From the NCBI RefSeq assembly GCF_040954835.1, contig NC_090699.1, forward strand, positions 15,927,817 through 15,991,816: a stretch of DNA of 64,000 nt, written 5' to 3'. The notes beneath the pieces were generated by a model. The model was given only the letters and a program-made list of their open reading frames with translations. It was not told the DNA's origin and searched no databases. The stretch is from Lepisosteus oculatus. Lineage: Eukaryota; Chordata; Actinopteri; Semionotiformes; Lepisosteidae. Below, piece by piece: positions 9,076 to 20,700 of this stretch (positions are counted from its first letter, which is position 1; each line of letters begins with the position of its first letter). The translations under genes and the position numbers were made by a program.

Positions 9076-11617
9076 TCAGGGCGCGACGCACTTGTGCTTC
9101 TTCAGGCTGTGCAGGTGGCGGAAGTTGCGGGCGCAGCGCGTGCAGCGGTAGGGCTTCTCGCCCGTGTGGATGAGCAGGTGGCGGCGCAGGTTGTCGGAGC
9201 GCCGGAAGCTCTTCCAGCACTGCGGGCAGGGGAAGGCGCGCTCGCCGGCGTGGGAGCGCTGGTGCAGCCGCAGCTGGCCGGCCTGCGGGAAGACCCTCCC
9301 GCACTCGGGGCACCGGAACGCCCGCGGCCCGAGCTCCGGGGGGGGCGGGCCCGGGAAGGGCGCCCCCCCGCCGCGCCGGGCGCCGCACGGCCGCCCCTCT
9401 CCCCCCGCGCAGACCCGCCGCCCGCACCTGAAGCAGCCGGCCGCGCGCTGCCCCGCCGGCTCCGGCCCGTCCGCCTGCACCGCCGCAGGGAGGGGCATGC
9501 TGTCCCGCGAGCCCTCGGGTGGCCCACCTCCGTCAGAGACGCCCGCGGGGAAAGGAGAGCGGGAGTCCACTTCTGTTTCACCAACTTCAGGACGGGGGGG
9601 GGCGATACAGAGAGGAGGAGGAGGGGACAGAGGAATGGTGAGAGGGGGAGGAGGGGGAGAGAGAGATTTGAGAGAGATGAGTGCCTCTGCCAAGGAATCT
9701 AACAAGTAAAAAACGGCCACAGGCTGTGGGAAAAGCTCTGAACTCGCTATGGACCACCGCTTCTCAGCCATGCTTCCAGCACACAGACAGAGCACGAGTG
9801 CACCAGGGCACACCAAGCCTCAGAGCACTAGTGCACCAGGGCACACCAAGCCTCAGAGCACTAGTGCACCAGGGCACACAGAGCCCCCAGAGCACTAGTG
9901 CCCCAGGGCACACCAAGCCTCAGAGCACTAGTGCACCGGGGCACACAGAGCCCCCAGAGCACTAGTGCACCGGGGCACACAGAGCCCCCAGAGCACTAGT
10001 GCACCGGGGCACACCAAGCCTCAGAGCACTAGTGCACCGGGGCACACAGAGCCCCCAGAACCCCAGAATGGATGGATTGGACTAGAATTTATCGCACTGC
10101 AGTCCCTGGGTATTGTTCATACTCACTCTTCACACAGATCACCAATGCCCCCTGCTGGTCGGCGGCGGTCCAGTCCTGCTCACACCTCTCCTCTTTGACC
10201 TGGAGTGAGGGCTCTGGCCCGCTCCCCCTCTCCTCTCCCCCGGTGCCGCCTGTGGGCCCCGGAGCCGCGTCCTCCCCACCCGTGCAGCGGGTGTCGCCCG
10301 TCTCCAAGACGAAGGGGTCCCGCTCCACCTTGCACGCCCCCTGCTGGCCAGAGTGTGGATCAGCACGGGAGTCTTCCATGGCCTGCGGGCCCGGCCATGT
10401 GGTGCCAGGCCGCTGAGTTCTCCCTTGTGTGCGTGTTTCGCTGGGGGTGGGCGTGCCCTGCAGGAGGGAAATCGAACCCGGTGCAGAAGAGCTGTTGTCT
10501 GCACAGGGAGCTCTCGGATCCGGAATGAAAGCGAAATCTGGTCCGGGCAGTTCCTCCTGACCTACACCAGGGCGGCGCTGTTGAGGCGTGCTGTTGCACC
10601 ACTGCTGGATGGAGGAATTGCCCATCATTCCAAAGCAGTCCTGGCGGCCTGTAGGAAACACAGACATGATCTCATTTTGCTCACAGAGCTGTACTGTGTG
10701 ACTGTGTGTCAGAGCTGTGCTGTACTGCACTGTGACTGTGACTCAGTGTGTCAGAGCTGTCCTGTACTGTGTGACTCAGTGTGTCAGAGCTGTCCTGTAC
10801 TGCGTGACTCAGGGTGTCAGAGCTGTACTGCACTGTGACTGTGACTCAGTGTGTCAGAGCTGTGCTGTACTGTGTGATTCAGTGTGTCAGAGCTGTACTG
10901 TACTGCACTGCACTGTCACTCAGTGTCCGAGCTTTACTGTACTGTGTAATTGTGTCAGAGCCGTACTGTACTGCACTGACTTTGATTCAGGGTGTCAGAG
11001 CTGTGCTGTACTGCGTGACTCAGGGTGTCAGAGCTGTACTGCACTGTGACTCAGGGTGTCAGAGCTGTGCTGTAGTGTACTGCGTGACTCAGGGTGTCAG
11101 AGCTGTGCTGTACTGTGACTCAGGGTGTCAGAGCTGTACTGCACTGTGACTCAGGGTGTCAGAGCTGTGCTGTAGTGTACTGCGTGACTCAGTGTCAGAG
11201 CTGTACTGCACTGTGTGATTCAGTGTCAGACCTGTACTGTTCTGCACCGTCACTCAGTGTTTGAGAGCTGTGCTGTACTGTGTCCCCCAGCGTGTCAAGA
11301 TTCGTACTGTGCAGTGAGGCTGACTGACCGCTAGCGGCTGCCGAGGGTGTCGTCTGAGTGTGGCGTTCCTGCCCGCGGCCGGGGCTCCTGCTGTTCGCGG
11401 ACAGACACTGTCGCGCCGCTCGCAGCTCCTTCTGCGCCAGGCGCAGCCTCAGCTTCAGGCTCTCGTTCTCCTGCGCGCTGCGGGCGAGCCGGAGCTGGAA
11501 GTCGGCGAAGCTCTCCTCCACCAGCTTGGCGATCTCCCCCACGGCCGCTTTCAGCAGCAGCCGCATGACGGAGTCGAGCTGCGCTCGGAACGCCGCCGCC
11601 GTCGCCGCCTCCGACAT
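9076..11617 (-). CDS. C2H2 zinc-finger protein with three C-terminal fingers
   Basis: Three exons join in phase: 11617-11329 (ATG at 11617; donor AGCG|GTCAGT), 10648-10127 (acceptor TTCCTACAG; donor AAGA|GTGAGTAT) and 9572-9076 (acceptor GAAACAG after a long C/T tract; stop TGA). The product is about 435 aa. The N-terminus MSEAATAAAFRAQLDSVMRL plus a Leu/Arg/Glu helix is the N-terminal module common in fish zinc-finger proteins. The middle is acidic and Pro-rich, with VKEE-type motifs that could be SUMO sites. The C-terminus has finger 1 (CPEC...H-x3-H), finger 2 (CPQC...H-x3-H) and finger 3 (CTRC...H-x3-C), joined by a HTGEKPY linker. It is probably a nuclear DNA-binding regulator; the target is unknown. 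The third-exon acceptor is the least certain boundary (alternative near 9695). Confidence 0.78.
9795..10062. repeat. 33-34 bp minisatellite in zinc-finger gene intron 2
   Basis: About eight copies of a 33-34 bp unit contain GAGCACTAGTGCACC and GGGCACAC. Two subtypes (CCAAGCCTCA and AGAGCCCCCA) alternate irregularly. The array lies between exons 10127-10648 and 9076-9572. Confidence 0.9.
10690..11290. repeat. Minisatellite in zinc-finger gene intron 1
   Basis: About twenty imperfect units of roughly 25-35 bp are built on GTGTCAGAGCTGTACTG and GTGACTCAG. They fill the intron between exons 11329-11617 and 10127-10648. Confidence 0.9.
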
Positions 11618-12720
11618 CCCGGGTAAGCACTGAACCTCACCAGCAAGTCCAACCTGGAACCTAAACTGCGCCGTCGACTCGGTTTCGCCCCCGAAACAGG
11701 CACGCATCCAGCGCAGTTCCGCCTTCCTGGCTGGAGCCACGCCCCCAGCGGGGTCACCGGGTCACCCGCCTACCGTAGTGTCGGCACGATCGGCGCAGTT
11801 CGATTTCTAGGGTCCAGAGGAGCGCAGGTCTGTATGCGCTGACACTACTGTGAAATCGAAGACATGCGTCAGAGAGCCCTACATTCAGGACAGGTGGAAT
11901 CCCCCGCCCGTAGATTTCAGTTCACTACAGACCTTTGAGCCTCCCTGCAAATTCCATCTGGAAATTTAATCAAAATAAATACTAAACGGTGTTCTTGATG
12001 TTCTAGTGCCACACTGCGCGGATTACTGGTCTCTGTTTGGGATGATCCCTTCAATTGCACCAGCAGCACACTGTGTAACACCAAAAAAAAAAAAAACGAT
12101 CACTCCCACAGACAGCTTTGCGGTGTGGTGGTCGGCATTTGAACTCGGAACTACAGCGGTCATTCAATTCTGCGCTTCATTATTGCCCTACGCAGCCGCA
12201 GGTCGTCTCGCTGCAGAAACCTCATAATCCTGCGCCCGGAACATCGGGGGGACGCGTGTTGGTGGGGGGTTGCATGAATCTGTGCTTTAAACAAACGCTG
12301 TGTGGACTCCATCTGTCCCGACGGGGGAACAGAGCGCAGCTGGAGCAGCAGCCCTGAACGAGCGCAGCTGCTCGCAGGCGCTGCGCAGACGTGCAGCCGC
12401 CTTCCCCGCACATCCAAATCCTACAGCCTGTTTCTTCTTGGCCCTCGACCGTGCCTCGCACCGCTGAGGACATACATACAGACACGCCAGACCTCCGGGG
12501 TGCCGTGGCGGACCAGCCCCGGGACGAGGTGGGTGTGTCTCCAGCGAGCGCCGGCGCCGGGGAGCCTCCCGCCTGTAACGGCTGGGACACCGTGACCGGC
12601 AGCAGAGTCGCCTCTAGCGCCGGTCCCGAATTGGACTGGGTCCGGGTTCGTGAACTGCAGCGTCCGGAGTCCAAAAGAGGCCAGGATCAAGGAAATACAG
12701 TACGTCAGGGACACGGGTGA
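11618..12720. promoter_or_regulatory. CpG-rich stretch upstream of the minus-strand zinc-finger gene
   Basis: CpG dinucleotides are dense directly upstream of the ATG at 11617 and again at about 12140-12680, with an AT-richer gap between. This is typical of a vertebrate CpG-island promoter for the minus-strand gene. It could also hold the first exon of the plus-strand gene that starts at 14687. No TATA box or splice site decides this. Confidence 0.35.
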
Positions 12721-13252
12721 ACACGGTTAAACAAAATGTCTTGTTTTGAGACCCGAAGGTGTCGCTAATCGCGATGTAACGAACTATTCGGTGCCGTCAG
12801 GCTGTGTCGGTGCAAACACCGTGGCGGGACAGACACACAGAGGGGGTGTCCCGGAGATCCCCAGTCCAGCAGCTGCGGCCGATTTCAGGCTGGACCCGGA
12901 CGTGAAGCACTTGTACACAAAGGCAGCTGAGAGCAGGTGTCCCCTGTGCAGGTCTCAGAGGTCCAAACCTGTTGGCTTTCATTCCTGCACAGCGTCATTA
13001 CTGAAGTGAACTAACGATTTGACTGACTGGAATTTTGCAAGTGTCTTTTCCTGCTCTGAAGTTTTGGGTTGTAGTTTATGACCCGCAGTGGTTTACAGGG
13101 GCCGTCCAGCAGGTTTAAGAGCTGACAACAGCTGAGATGTTTCAGATTGAGTGGCTGTTCCTGACTTCCTTGAACTGATCATCTTACCGACCTGATCAAA
13201 CCCTCAGGGGTCCACACACTGGCCTCAGGGACCAGGGTGGGACAGCAGTGCT

Positions 13253-13840
13253 CTACAGCCAGCAGCCATATCACCTTGCAACTCACAACTGGCAACCCAC
13301 TGAAGCTAAGCAGGTGTGAGCCTGGTCAGTACCTGGATGGGAGACCTCCTGGGAAAAACTAAGGTTGCTGCTGGAAGAGGTGTTAGTGGGGCCAGCAGGG
13401 GGCGCTCACCCTGCGGTCCATGTGGGTCCTAATGCCCCAGTATAGTGACGGGGACACTATACAGTAAACAGGCGCCGTCCTTCGGATGAGACGTAAAACC
13501 GAGGTCCTGACTCTCTGTGGTCATTAAAAATCCCAGGGCGCTTCTCGAAAAGAGTAGGGGTGTAACCCCGGTGTCCTGGCCAAATTTCCCCCCTGGCCTT
13601 TACCCCATCATGGCCTCCTAATAATCCCCCTCTATGAATTGGCTACATTACTCTGCTCTCCTCCCCACTGATAGCTGATGTGTGGTGAGCGTTCTGGCGC
13701 ACTATGGCTGCCGTCGCATCATCCAGGTGGATGCTGCACATTGGTGGTGGTGGAGGGGATCCCCATTACCTGTAAAGCGCTTTGAGTGGAGTGTCCAGAA
13801 AAGCGCTATATAAGTGTAAGCAATTATTATTATTATTACA
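13253..13840 (+). mobile_element. 5S-rRNA-derived SINE, full length (SINE3/DeuSINE type)
   Basis: The head reads like 5S rRNA, including GAAGCTAAGCAGG, CCTGGTCAGTACCTGGATGG and GAGACCTCCTGGGA, which cover the internal promoter region. It is followed by a central domain (CCTTCGGATGAGACGTAAAA, TGGTCATTAAAAATCCC) and a LINE-like tail (CTGTAAAGCGCTTTGAGTGG, AAAAGCGCTATATAAGTGTA), ending in (ATT)n. This is the layout of 5S-headed SINEs of fish. It is the best preserved copy in the window. Confidence 0.88.
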
Positions 13841-14686
13841 GTGGAGAGGATACGCTGGCACTGAGACTCCACATGCTGCACACAGGCCTCAGTGCCTCGG
13901 CCTCAGGGTGACAGGACAGACCCGTTGCACACCCCTGGACTCAAGATAAGATTTTTATCTTGTGGGGCCCAGTACCTGCAGGACAGCAGAAGCATTGCCG
14001 GTCTGTTGCTGCTTCCTCACTCTAGCGAGTCTGCGCAGACCCCATCTGCTCTCCGTCCCTCAGACAGCGGATCGGAATCGCCTCAGAAAGCCTCCGCTTC
14101 CTGCTTTTTCAACCGTCCTGGAAGTACTGGGCCAGAGGAAGGGGCTGAGCCAGGACGTGCAGTTCAGGACGGCTGGGAGGACTGGACAGGAAGTTCAGCT
14201 CTGAAAGTCACCTGAACAGCTGTTTTCAGGTGACTTGAGGGCAGCAGCTCCTTCCCCCAAAGCCTTCTGGGAAATGTGGCTCAGACAAGAATTTCCATTT
14301 TGTCTGAACCTGCTGCCCTCTTACACTTGCGTCTTGTTTATTGCTAATTAGTGTTACACAGACTCTCATTAACGGGTTCTGTCCAACTGGTTCTGCGGTC
14401 CAGCGGGTCTGGTCCTGTTGTCAGCCCCTGGAATGTTTACCTGCCATTACAGTTAGCACTGCGGTGCAGCGTAGAACAGGCTGGTTTTGTTCATTCTAGA
14501 CATTTCAGCTGCTCCCCATGTAATCTGACGTTTCTGTTAACTCTTTCAGGCTGGGCCTGCGAGTCCAAAGCCCAAGGAAAACTGAGCATAGGCCGGGCCG
14601 GAGAGCAGGCATAGGGATCAAGGGGCTACAAGAGGTCAGAGGTCACCCCGATCCGGGCTCCTCCCCACACTGCAGGTCTCCCTAAC

Positions 14687-16294
14687 ATGCAGCCTCCCGC
14701 CGCGACAGAGCTGGGGTCCGAGCCCGTGCTTGGGTGCGGCCAAATTAAAGCTGAGCCCGAACAGTGCGCCAGCGTCCCATCTGCCCCGAGCGCAGAGCTG
14801 GGCTCCAACAGAAGAGGCTTCCCAGTCCCTGATCGCGTTAAACAGGAGCCCCTCGGCCCGGGTGACATCAAGTCAGAACTCGGCCCGCTGTACGCCCCCA
14901 TCAAACAGGAGCCACGCGGGCAGGCGGAGCCCGGAACGGCGCTGTCTGCAGGAAGCCCAGGCGAAGTCGAACCCGTGTCCTCGGTGTGGCGCGTCCCTCC
15001 TGAGCCTGCGCCAGAGCCGTCAGGCGGCGGCGGCGGCCACGTCTGCGCCCAGTGCAGCAGGAGCTTCGGGTCGGCGGCCAGCCTGCGGACGCACCGGCGC
15101 ACCCACACAGGCGAGCGGCCCTACTGCTGCGCGCAGTGCGGCCGCAGCTTCGCCCAGTCCGGCGTGCTGAAGCGGCACCAGCGCATCCACACGGGCGAGC
15201 GGCCCTACACCTGCGCGCAGTGCGGCCGCGGCTTCAGCCGCGAGTGCAGCCTGGAGAACCACCGGCGCGTGCACACGGGCGAGCGGCCCTACGCCTGCGC
15301 CCTCTGCGGCAAGCGCTTCGGCCAGTCGGGCGTGCTCAAGACCCACCTGCGCACCCACACCGGTGAGCGGCCCTACAGCTGCACGGAGTGCGGCCGGCGC
15401 TTCAGCCACTCGGGGGCGCTGGAGACGCACTACCGCGTGCACACAGGCGAGCGGCCCTATGGCTGCGCGGAGTGCGGCCGGCGCTTCAGCCGCGCCGGGC
15501 AGCTGAAGACCCACCTGCGCACCCACACCGGCGAGCGGCCCTACAGCTGTGCGCTGTGCGGGCGCGGCTTCGGCCAGGCAGGGGACCTGAGGAAGCACCT
15601 GCGCGTGCACACGGGCGAGCGGCCCTTCGGCTGCGCGCTGTGCAGCAAGAGCTTCAGCCAGTCGGGGGCGCTGGGCTCCCACCGGCGCACCCACGCGGAG
15701 GACCGCCCCCATGGCTGCGCCTGCTGCGGCAAAACCTTCGGCCAGGCGGGGGAGCTGAGGGTGCACCAGCGTGTGCACATGCGCGAGAAGCCGTACGGCT
15801 GCGCCCAGTGTGGCAAGCGCTTCGGCCACACGGGGGCGCTGGAGATCCACCGACGCACCCACACCGGCGAGCGGCCCTACTGTTGCGCCGCCTGCGGGAG
15901 GAGCTTCATGCAGCTGGAGCACCTGAAGGCCCACCGGCGTATCCACACCAGTGAGCGGCCCTACGCCTGCGCCCACTGCGGCAGGAGCTTCAACCGCGAG
16001 TGCAGCCTCACTAACCACCGGCGCACGCACACTGGCGAGCGGCCCTACTGCTGCGCCGCCTGCGGGAAGAGCTTCGGCCAGCTGGGCACCCTGCGGCGCC
16101 ACCAGCAGATCCACACAGGCGAAAGGCCGTATGGGTGCACGCAGTGTGGCAAGAGCTTCGGCCGGGTGGGGGCCCTGAGAGCACACCAGAGAGTCCACAC
16201 CAGAGACGGGCTGGAGGCAGGAGCCCCACAGTCTGCAGGTACAGACAGGAGCCCCGAGAGCACTGGAGAGTCCAGCTACAGACAGGAACCCTGA
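14687..16294 (+). CDS. C2H2 zinc-finger protein with 14 tandem fingers
   Basis: A 535-residue open frame begins at ATG 14687 ([10 protein letters not shown]). An acceptor-like CTGCAG just upstream (about 14670) suggests non-coding or short coding exons further 5'. Residues 1-120 hold four short acidic-Lys motifs (IKAEPE, VKQEP, IKSE, IKQEP) typical of sumoylated zinc-finger regulators. Fourteen C-x2-C...H-x3-H fingers follow (residues about 124-510). Most are joined by HTGERPY linkers; those flanking finger 9 (HAEDRPH, HMREKPY) and the linker before finger 12 (HTSERPY) are degenerate. Every finger keeps its four ligands. It is presumably a nuclear sequence-specific DNA-binding protein. The coding region is very GC-rich. 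No KRAB or SCAN domain is visible. Confidence 0.88.
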   Translation: MQPPAATELGSEPVLGCGQIKAEPEQCASVPSAPSAELGSNRRGFPVPDRVKQEPLGPGDIKSELGPLYAPIKQEPRGQAEPGTALSAGSPGEVEPVSSVWRVPPEPAPEPSGGGGGHVCAQCSRSFGSAASLRTHRRTHTGERPYCCAQCGRSFAQSGVLKRHQRIHTGERPYTCAQCGRGFSRECSLENHRRVHTGERPYACALCGKRFGQSGVLKTHLRTHTGERPYSCTECGRRFSHSGALETHYRVHTGERPYGCAECGRRFSRAGQLKTHLRTHTGERPYSCALCGRGFGQAGDLRKHLRVHTGERPFGCALCSKSFSQSGALGSHRRTHAEDRPHGCACCGKTFGQAGELRVHQRVHMREKPYGCAQCGKRFGHTGALEIHRRTHTGERPYCCAACGRSFMQLEHLKAHRRIHTSERPYACAHCGRSFNRECSLTNHRRTHTGERPYCCAACGKSFGQLGTLRRHQQIHTGERPYGCTQCGKSFGRVGALRAHQRVHTRDGLEAGAPQSAGTDRSPESTGESSYRQEP

Positions 16295-16344
16295 CAGCTC
16301 TGCGCCAGCCTCTGGAGATCCCTGAGCTCCTGTAGTGGGGTTCT

Positions 16345-16590
16345 CTCCTTACACTTCAGCACTTTTCTGGACACTCCACTCGAAGCATTTTTAGTGGGGA
16401 CTCCCCTCCACCAACATTGTGCTAGCGCATGGGTTAGCAACTCCCTACTGGCTCCTCTAACACCTCTTCCAGCAGCAGCCTCAGCTTTCCCAGGAGTCTC
16501 CCCTCCAGGTGCTGACCAGGCTCACAGCTGCTGAGCTTCAGTGGGCTGAAGGCTGTGAGCTGCAGGGGGATATAGCTGCTGCCTACACAC
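16345..16590 (-). mobile_element. 5S-derived SINE, internally deleted, reverse orientation
   Basis: Read on the minus strand it gives the 5S-like head (GAAGCTCAGCAGCTGTGAGC, TGGTCAGCACCTGG) at 16590-16480. It then jumps to the tail (GGAGTGTCCAGAAAAGTGC) near 16350. Most of the central domain is missing. It lies in the 3' UTR of the 14-finger gene. Confidence 0.75.
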
Positions 16591-16852
16591 TGGTCAGGGC
16601 ATCTCCTTTCCTAGCTAAGAAATTAGAGTGGCGTTGCGAGTGCTGTCATTTGGAGAAGACGTCCCTTCTCCAAATACGTCCCTTGATACGAGGGCGATAG
16701 ATTTGCTGTTGCCATGTAAGAGTTGGGAATCAGTATGACTTTGAGCTCCTGAGTGGAGGGTCATGGGTTCGAGCTCCAGGTACCAGTTTGGTACTGCACA
16801 AGTAAATCTTTGCTGTCAGCCAGAATTCGAGCTCAGTTGGCATGTCTGGTTT

Positions 16853-16858
16853 AATAAA
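16853..16858 (+). terminator. Poly(A) signal of the 14-finger gene
   Basis: AATAAA lies about 560 bp downstream of the stop codon of the plus-strand zinc-finger gene. The SINE at 16345-16590 is inside the implied 3' UTR. Confidence 0.5.
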
Positions 16859-17772
16859 GGATCAGGAAAGCTGCTTTTTGTGTCCTGTGGTTACAGTGAC
16901 AGACAGGAGCCTGGAGGGAGAGAGGCTGTTTCTTGTTAGTGACGATCACAGAGAATAATACATTCGTTTGATTAGTGTGTTAGAGCATCATCCGCACACA
17001 AGTCCTGTGGTTACAGTGACCGGAGCCGAAGCAGAGAGCCTGTTTATTGTCAGTGACGAGCCCAGCAAACGCACAGTCGTTTCAATGGTGTGTTACAGCA
17101 TCATTCACACTTCACAAAGCTGGACGAGAAGCACAGCTTTCTGCTCAGTGAAGAGTTCCAGTGTCTTCCTCCCAGGAAGCCCACATCCTCACCTCCACCC
17201 TTGAGAGACCCATCATGGGGGGGGTATGACTTCATCAGAAATCAGAAATGTAAGAAAACTAATGAAAACAAAAGATCTAAACCACTGATCACACACAGCA
17301 GATTAAGTCAAATGAAGTACATTTACAGTGTGACTTTTCAGAGTTTGTCTAGTTTCTTCATCTCTTGATGAAGCACAGAGAAAGTTTCTTGACCCCACTT
17401 AAAAGTTTCCATTTTTTTCCCCAGAGCTGAACTTCTACAATTATAATATCTAGGTACATTTCTGTATTACAACTTTGAAAATATGGGGTAAATGTTCAAG
17501 AGCAAAGAGCTCTGAACATCTTCCTTTAAAATTGCAAAGTATATTAATAACAAAAATTCTAAAATCTATAAAGCTTGCATATTAGGAAACCTACTCTCAC
17601 AGAAATGCAAAATTTTAGAAACTACCATCTCCAATGGGCTGTAAAACTGAGCCTGGGCCAGCAGAGGGCACCAGAGTCACAGCTCCCAGAGCCCCAGAGC
17701 TGCCCAGTCCTCCTGCCTGTGCCTGGAGAGATGCTGCTGCTGTCAGACTCTGCCTGTGGGTCTCTGGAGACA

Positions 17773-20700
17773 CTAAGCTGTGGAGGAAACACAGAACCAC
17801 ACAGTTAGAAAAGCACACGGGTGCTGCACTGCCCCCTGCTGGACTGGGGGAGACACTGCTAATAAATGTCCAATGTAGGTGATACACAATCTGGACAGGA
17901 CATTGTTCATCACAGGACACACACACACCCTGAACAGGATAGCAGTCCATCACTGGACAGACACACACACCCTGTGAAAGATAGCAGTCCATCACAGGAC
18001 ACACACACACTCTGGACAGGACACCAGTCCATCACAGGATACACACACTCTGGACAAGACAGCAGTCCATCACAGGACACACACACACTCTGGAGAGGAC
18101 ACTAGTCCATTATAGGACACACACACCCTAGACAGGACACTAGTCCCTCACAGGACACACACGCACACTGTGGACAGGACATTAGTCCCTCACAGGACAC
18201 ACAGAAGGACGAGTGCTGTTGAGCACAGGTCCTCCATGAGCTCTGCAGTGACAGGTTACCTGTGTAGCAGAGGAAGTTGAGCTTCTCCTCACAGCCCAGC
18301 GCGGCCCAGCTGGAGGTCTCGGTGGACATGGCTCCACAGCGGCCCAACTGGGGGCACTGGGGCTGCTCTCCCCGGGCCCACGCGGTGTACCCCAGGGGCT
18401 CCCTGTTCACCCAGAACCAGGAGCCGGATACGAAGCTCTGCCTGAGGCCCAGCCACACGTGGGGAGACCGGGCGCCTTCCACCTCCAGGGCGGCGAGGTC
18501 CTGCTCCGTCTGAGAGAGGAGGCTGGTGAGGTCAGTGTGGTGAGTCCTGCAGTAGTCCAGCGCCTCCTCCCAGCTCCTGTTCTCCTTCACCAGGACCAAC
18601 TGAAAGTCTGAAGATGGATGGAGAATCTGGGATTATCTTTCAGCCTGCTAGTCAGGTTTCAAAGACTGGCTCAGAAAACAAAACAAATTGAGAGAGAAAT
18701 ATTGAAAACCACAAGGCGTCTAAATGACCAGACAATCTTTTGAATCTATCACATTAGAATATCGCATTCAATGCCAGTTTAAAAGCCCAATGTTTAATTA
18801 CAGCTGAACAAGAGCTGTTATGGAAGATTGTGCCACTGATCACGATTCGGGTTCTAGATTTCTGACTGCCCCAACCTCTGTGAACAGTAGTGTCTGCTGT
18901 CCTGACTATAGGATCTCATCCAGCTGTTTCTTATGAGGGAAGCCCGGGTATTGGCTTCAGATACACAGCTGGGCAGCTTGTTCCACAGTCCCATCACATT
19001 TTGTGTAAAATAGTGCCTCTTGTTCTCTGTTTTAAATGCATCTCCCTGTAGTTTCTGATTTTGAACTGGGGATTCTGAATACATTTGAGGATTCTTCTCT
19101 GTTCTCTGTTTGAAGACTAAATAGACTCAGTTCCTTCAGCCTGTCAGTGTGGGACACTCCCTTCAGACTAAAGAGACTCAGTTCCTGCAGCCTGTCAGTG
19201 TGGGACACTCTCTTCAGACTAAAGAGACTCAGTTCCTGAAGCCTGTCAGTGTGGGACACTCCCTTCAGACTAAAGAGACTCAGTTCCTTCAGTCTGTCAG
19301 TGTAGGGCATTCTCTTAAGCACCAGAATGTAATGTATCTGGTTGCTGTTCTATGGATGGATTCCAGAGTAGAAGTATCTTTTCCCCATTATTACCAAAAA
19401 TAACATCTGTACAGAAGAGCTTACTATACGTAATGTTTGACTCCCAGGTCAGTATGTAGGCAAACTCATGAAACTACTACTGGGCAAATGGATAGAAGAG
19501 GATGACACTAGAATTGTGAATCAGAGCAATAAATACTCTCAGCTGGGGAAAGGTTTAAGCCTCAGTGAAGAATCTTCATTTCTTTCACCTTTTTGATGGG
19601 GTGACATCAAAAATTAAATTCTGGGGGTTGAGCAGGTCACCTCAGTGTTGGATTATGAAGACTATTACCTCAGATTTGGGTCACTGGGGGCTCGGATTCT
19701 GAAAATCTGCTTCTATAGTACAATTATCATGGGGCCGTTTCAGAAGAAGTTAGAGGGGACAGTGGCTCCTGGAGGGGAACCGGGTTCGAGCCCCCAGATG
19801 GTGGTGACAGTGGTAGAAATAAAAGAAAAAAAACAATAAGTTGTTAAATGTGTCCCTTTAAGCCAATAATGAGCTGATCAAGATAGTTAAAAGCCAGGTT
19901 GGAACGAAACCCTGTAGACACACTGATTAGGACCTGGATTGGGTGTCCATATGCTAAAATAATTATTTTATTTATGTACTAAATTAAAAAGTTTCAAAAG
20001 CATAAGCCTATTTGTCTCCCTCACTGCTGTTCCCACAAGCCTCACCGTGTTGACAGAAGAACGGTTGCAGAGTCTGGCATGTGATGTCATTCCACTGACT
20101 GCCACTCTCCAGGCTCTGAAGTACACACTTCTCACTGTCAGCTAAATTTCTTGGTTCCCCTGTCGCCCAGTTTCGGAATGACGAGTCTCCCCCGTCGGAC
20201 CACTCCCAGGGCTCATTGAACAGCCCGATCCAGAAGACGCTGCCCTGCGCCGCCTCCCTCACTGCCTCATTCTCTCTGGGGCTGCTGATGGTGACCAGGT
20301 CAGTGTGCTGCTGTCTGCAGTGATCTCGAGCGGCTGCCCAGGTCTTGTTCTGCTCAATCAGGGTGTAGGTCCTGGAGCCCTGGCTGGAGTCTGAGAGAGA
20401 CACACAGGCTCAGACAGGAGGGGTGTTGTGAAGGGGATAGCGTTGGGGTGCTGTGGGGTTTTGGGGTGAGAGTTAGGGTACTGTGGGGATTTGGGGGTGA
20501 CTGTACCTGTGTAACACATGAAGTAGTGCAGCTCATCACAGACGACATCTGTCCAGTACCCATCCGGACCAGCGGTGGCGCAGAAGAGCCGGGTCTTCCA
20601 GTTGGCATAGCTGGCCCTCTCTCCGCTGACCCACTGCCAGTTCTCCTTACCGTGGTACAGCCCGATCCAGGTTATACAATGACAAAAGCCTGAAGTCTGT

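Noticed and set aside
12160-12720. Short frames in CpG-rich sequence on both strands
   Set aside because: High GC lowers stop frequency; none resembles a known domain or has clear splice sites.
15020-16198. 392-codon minus-strand open frame opposite the zinc fingers
   Set aside because: It mirrors the GC-rich, periodic finger-coding strand; it has no recognisable domain and the plus strand carries 14 intact fingers.
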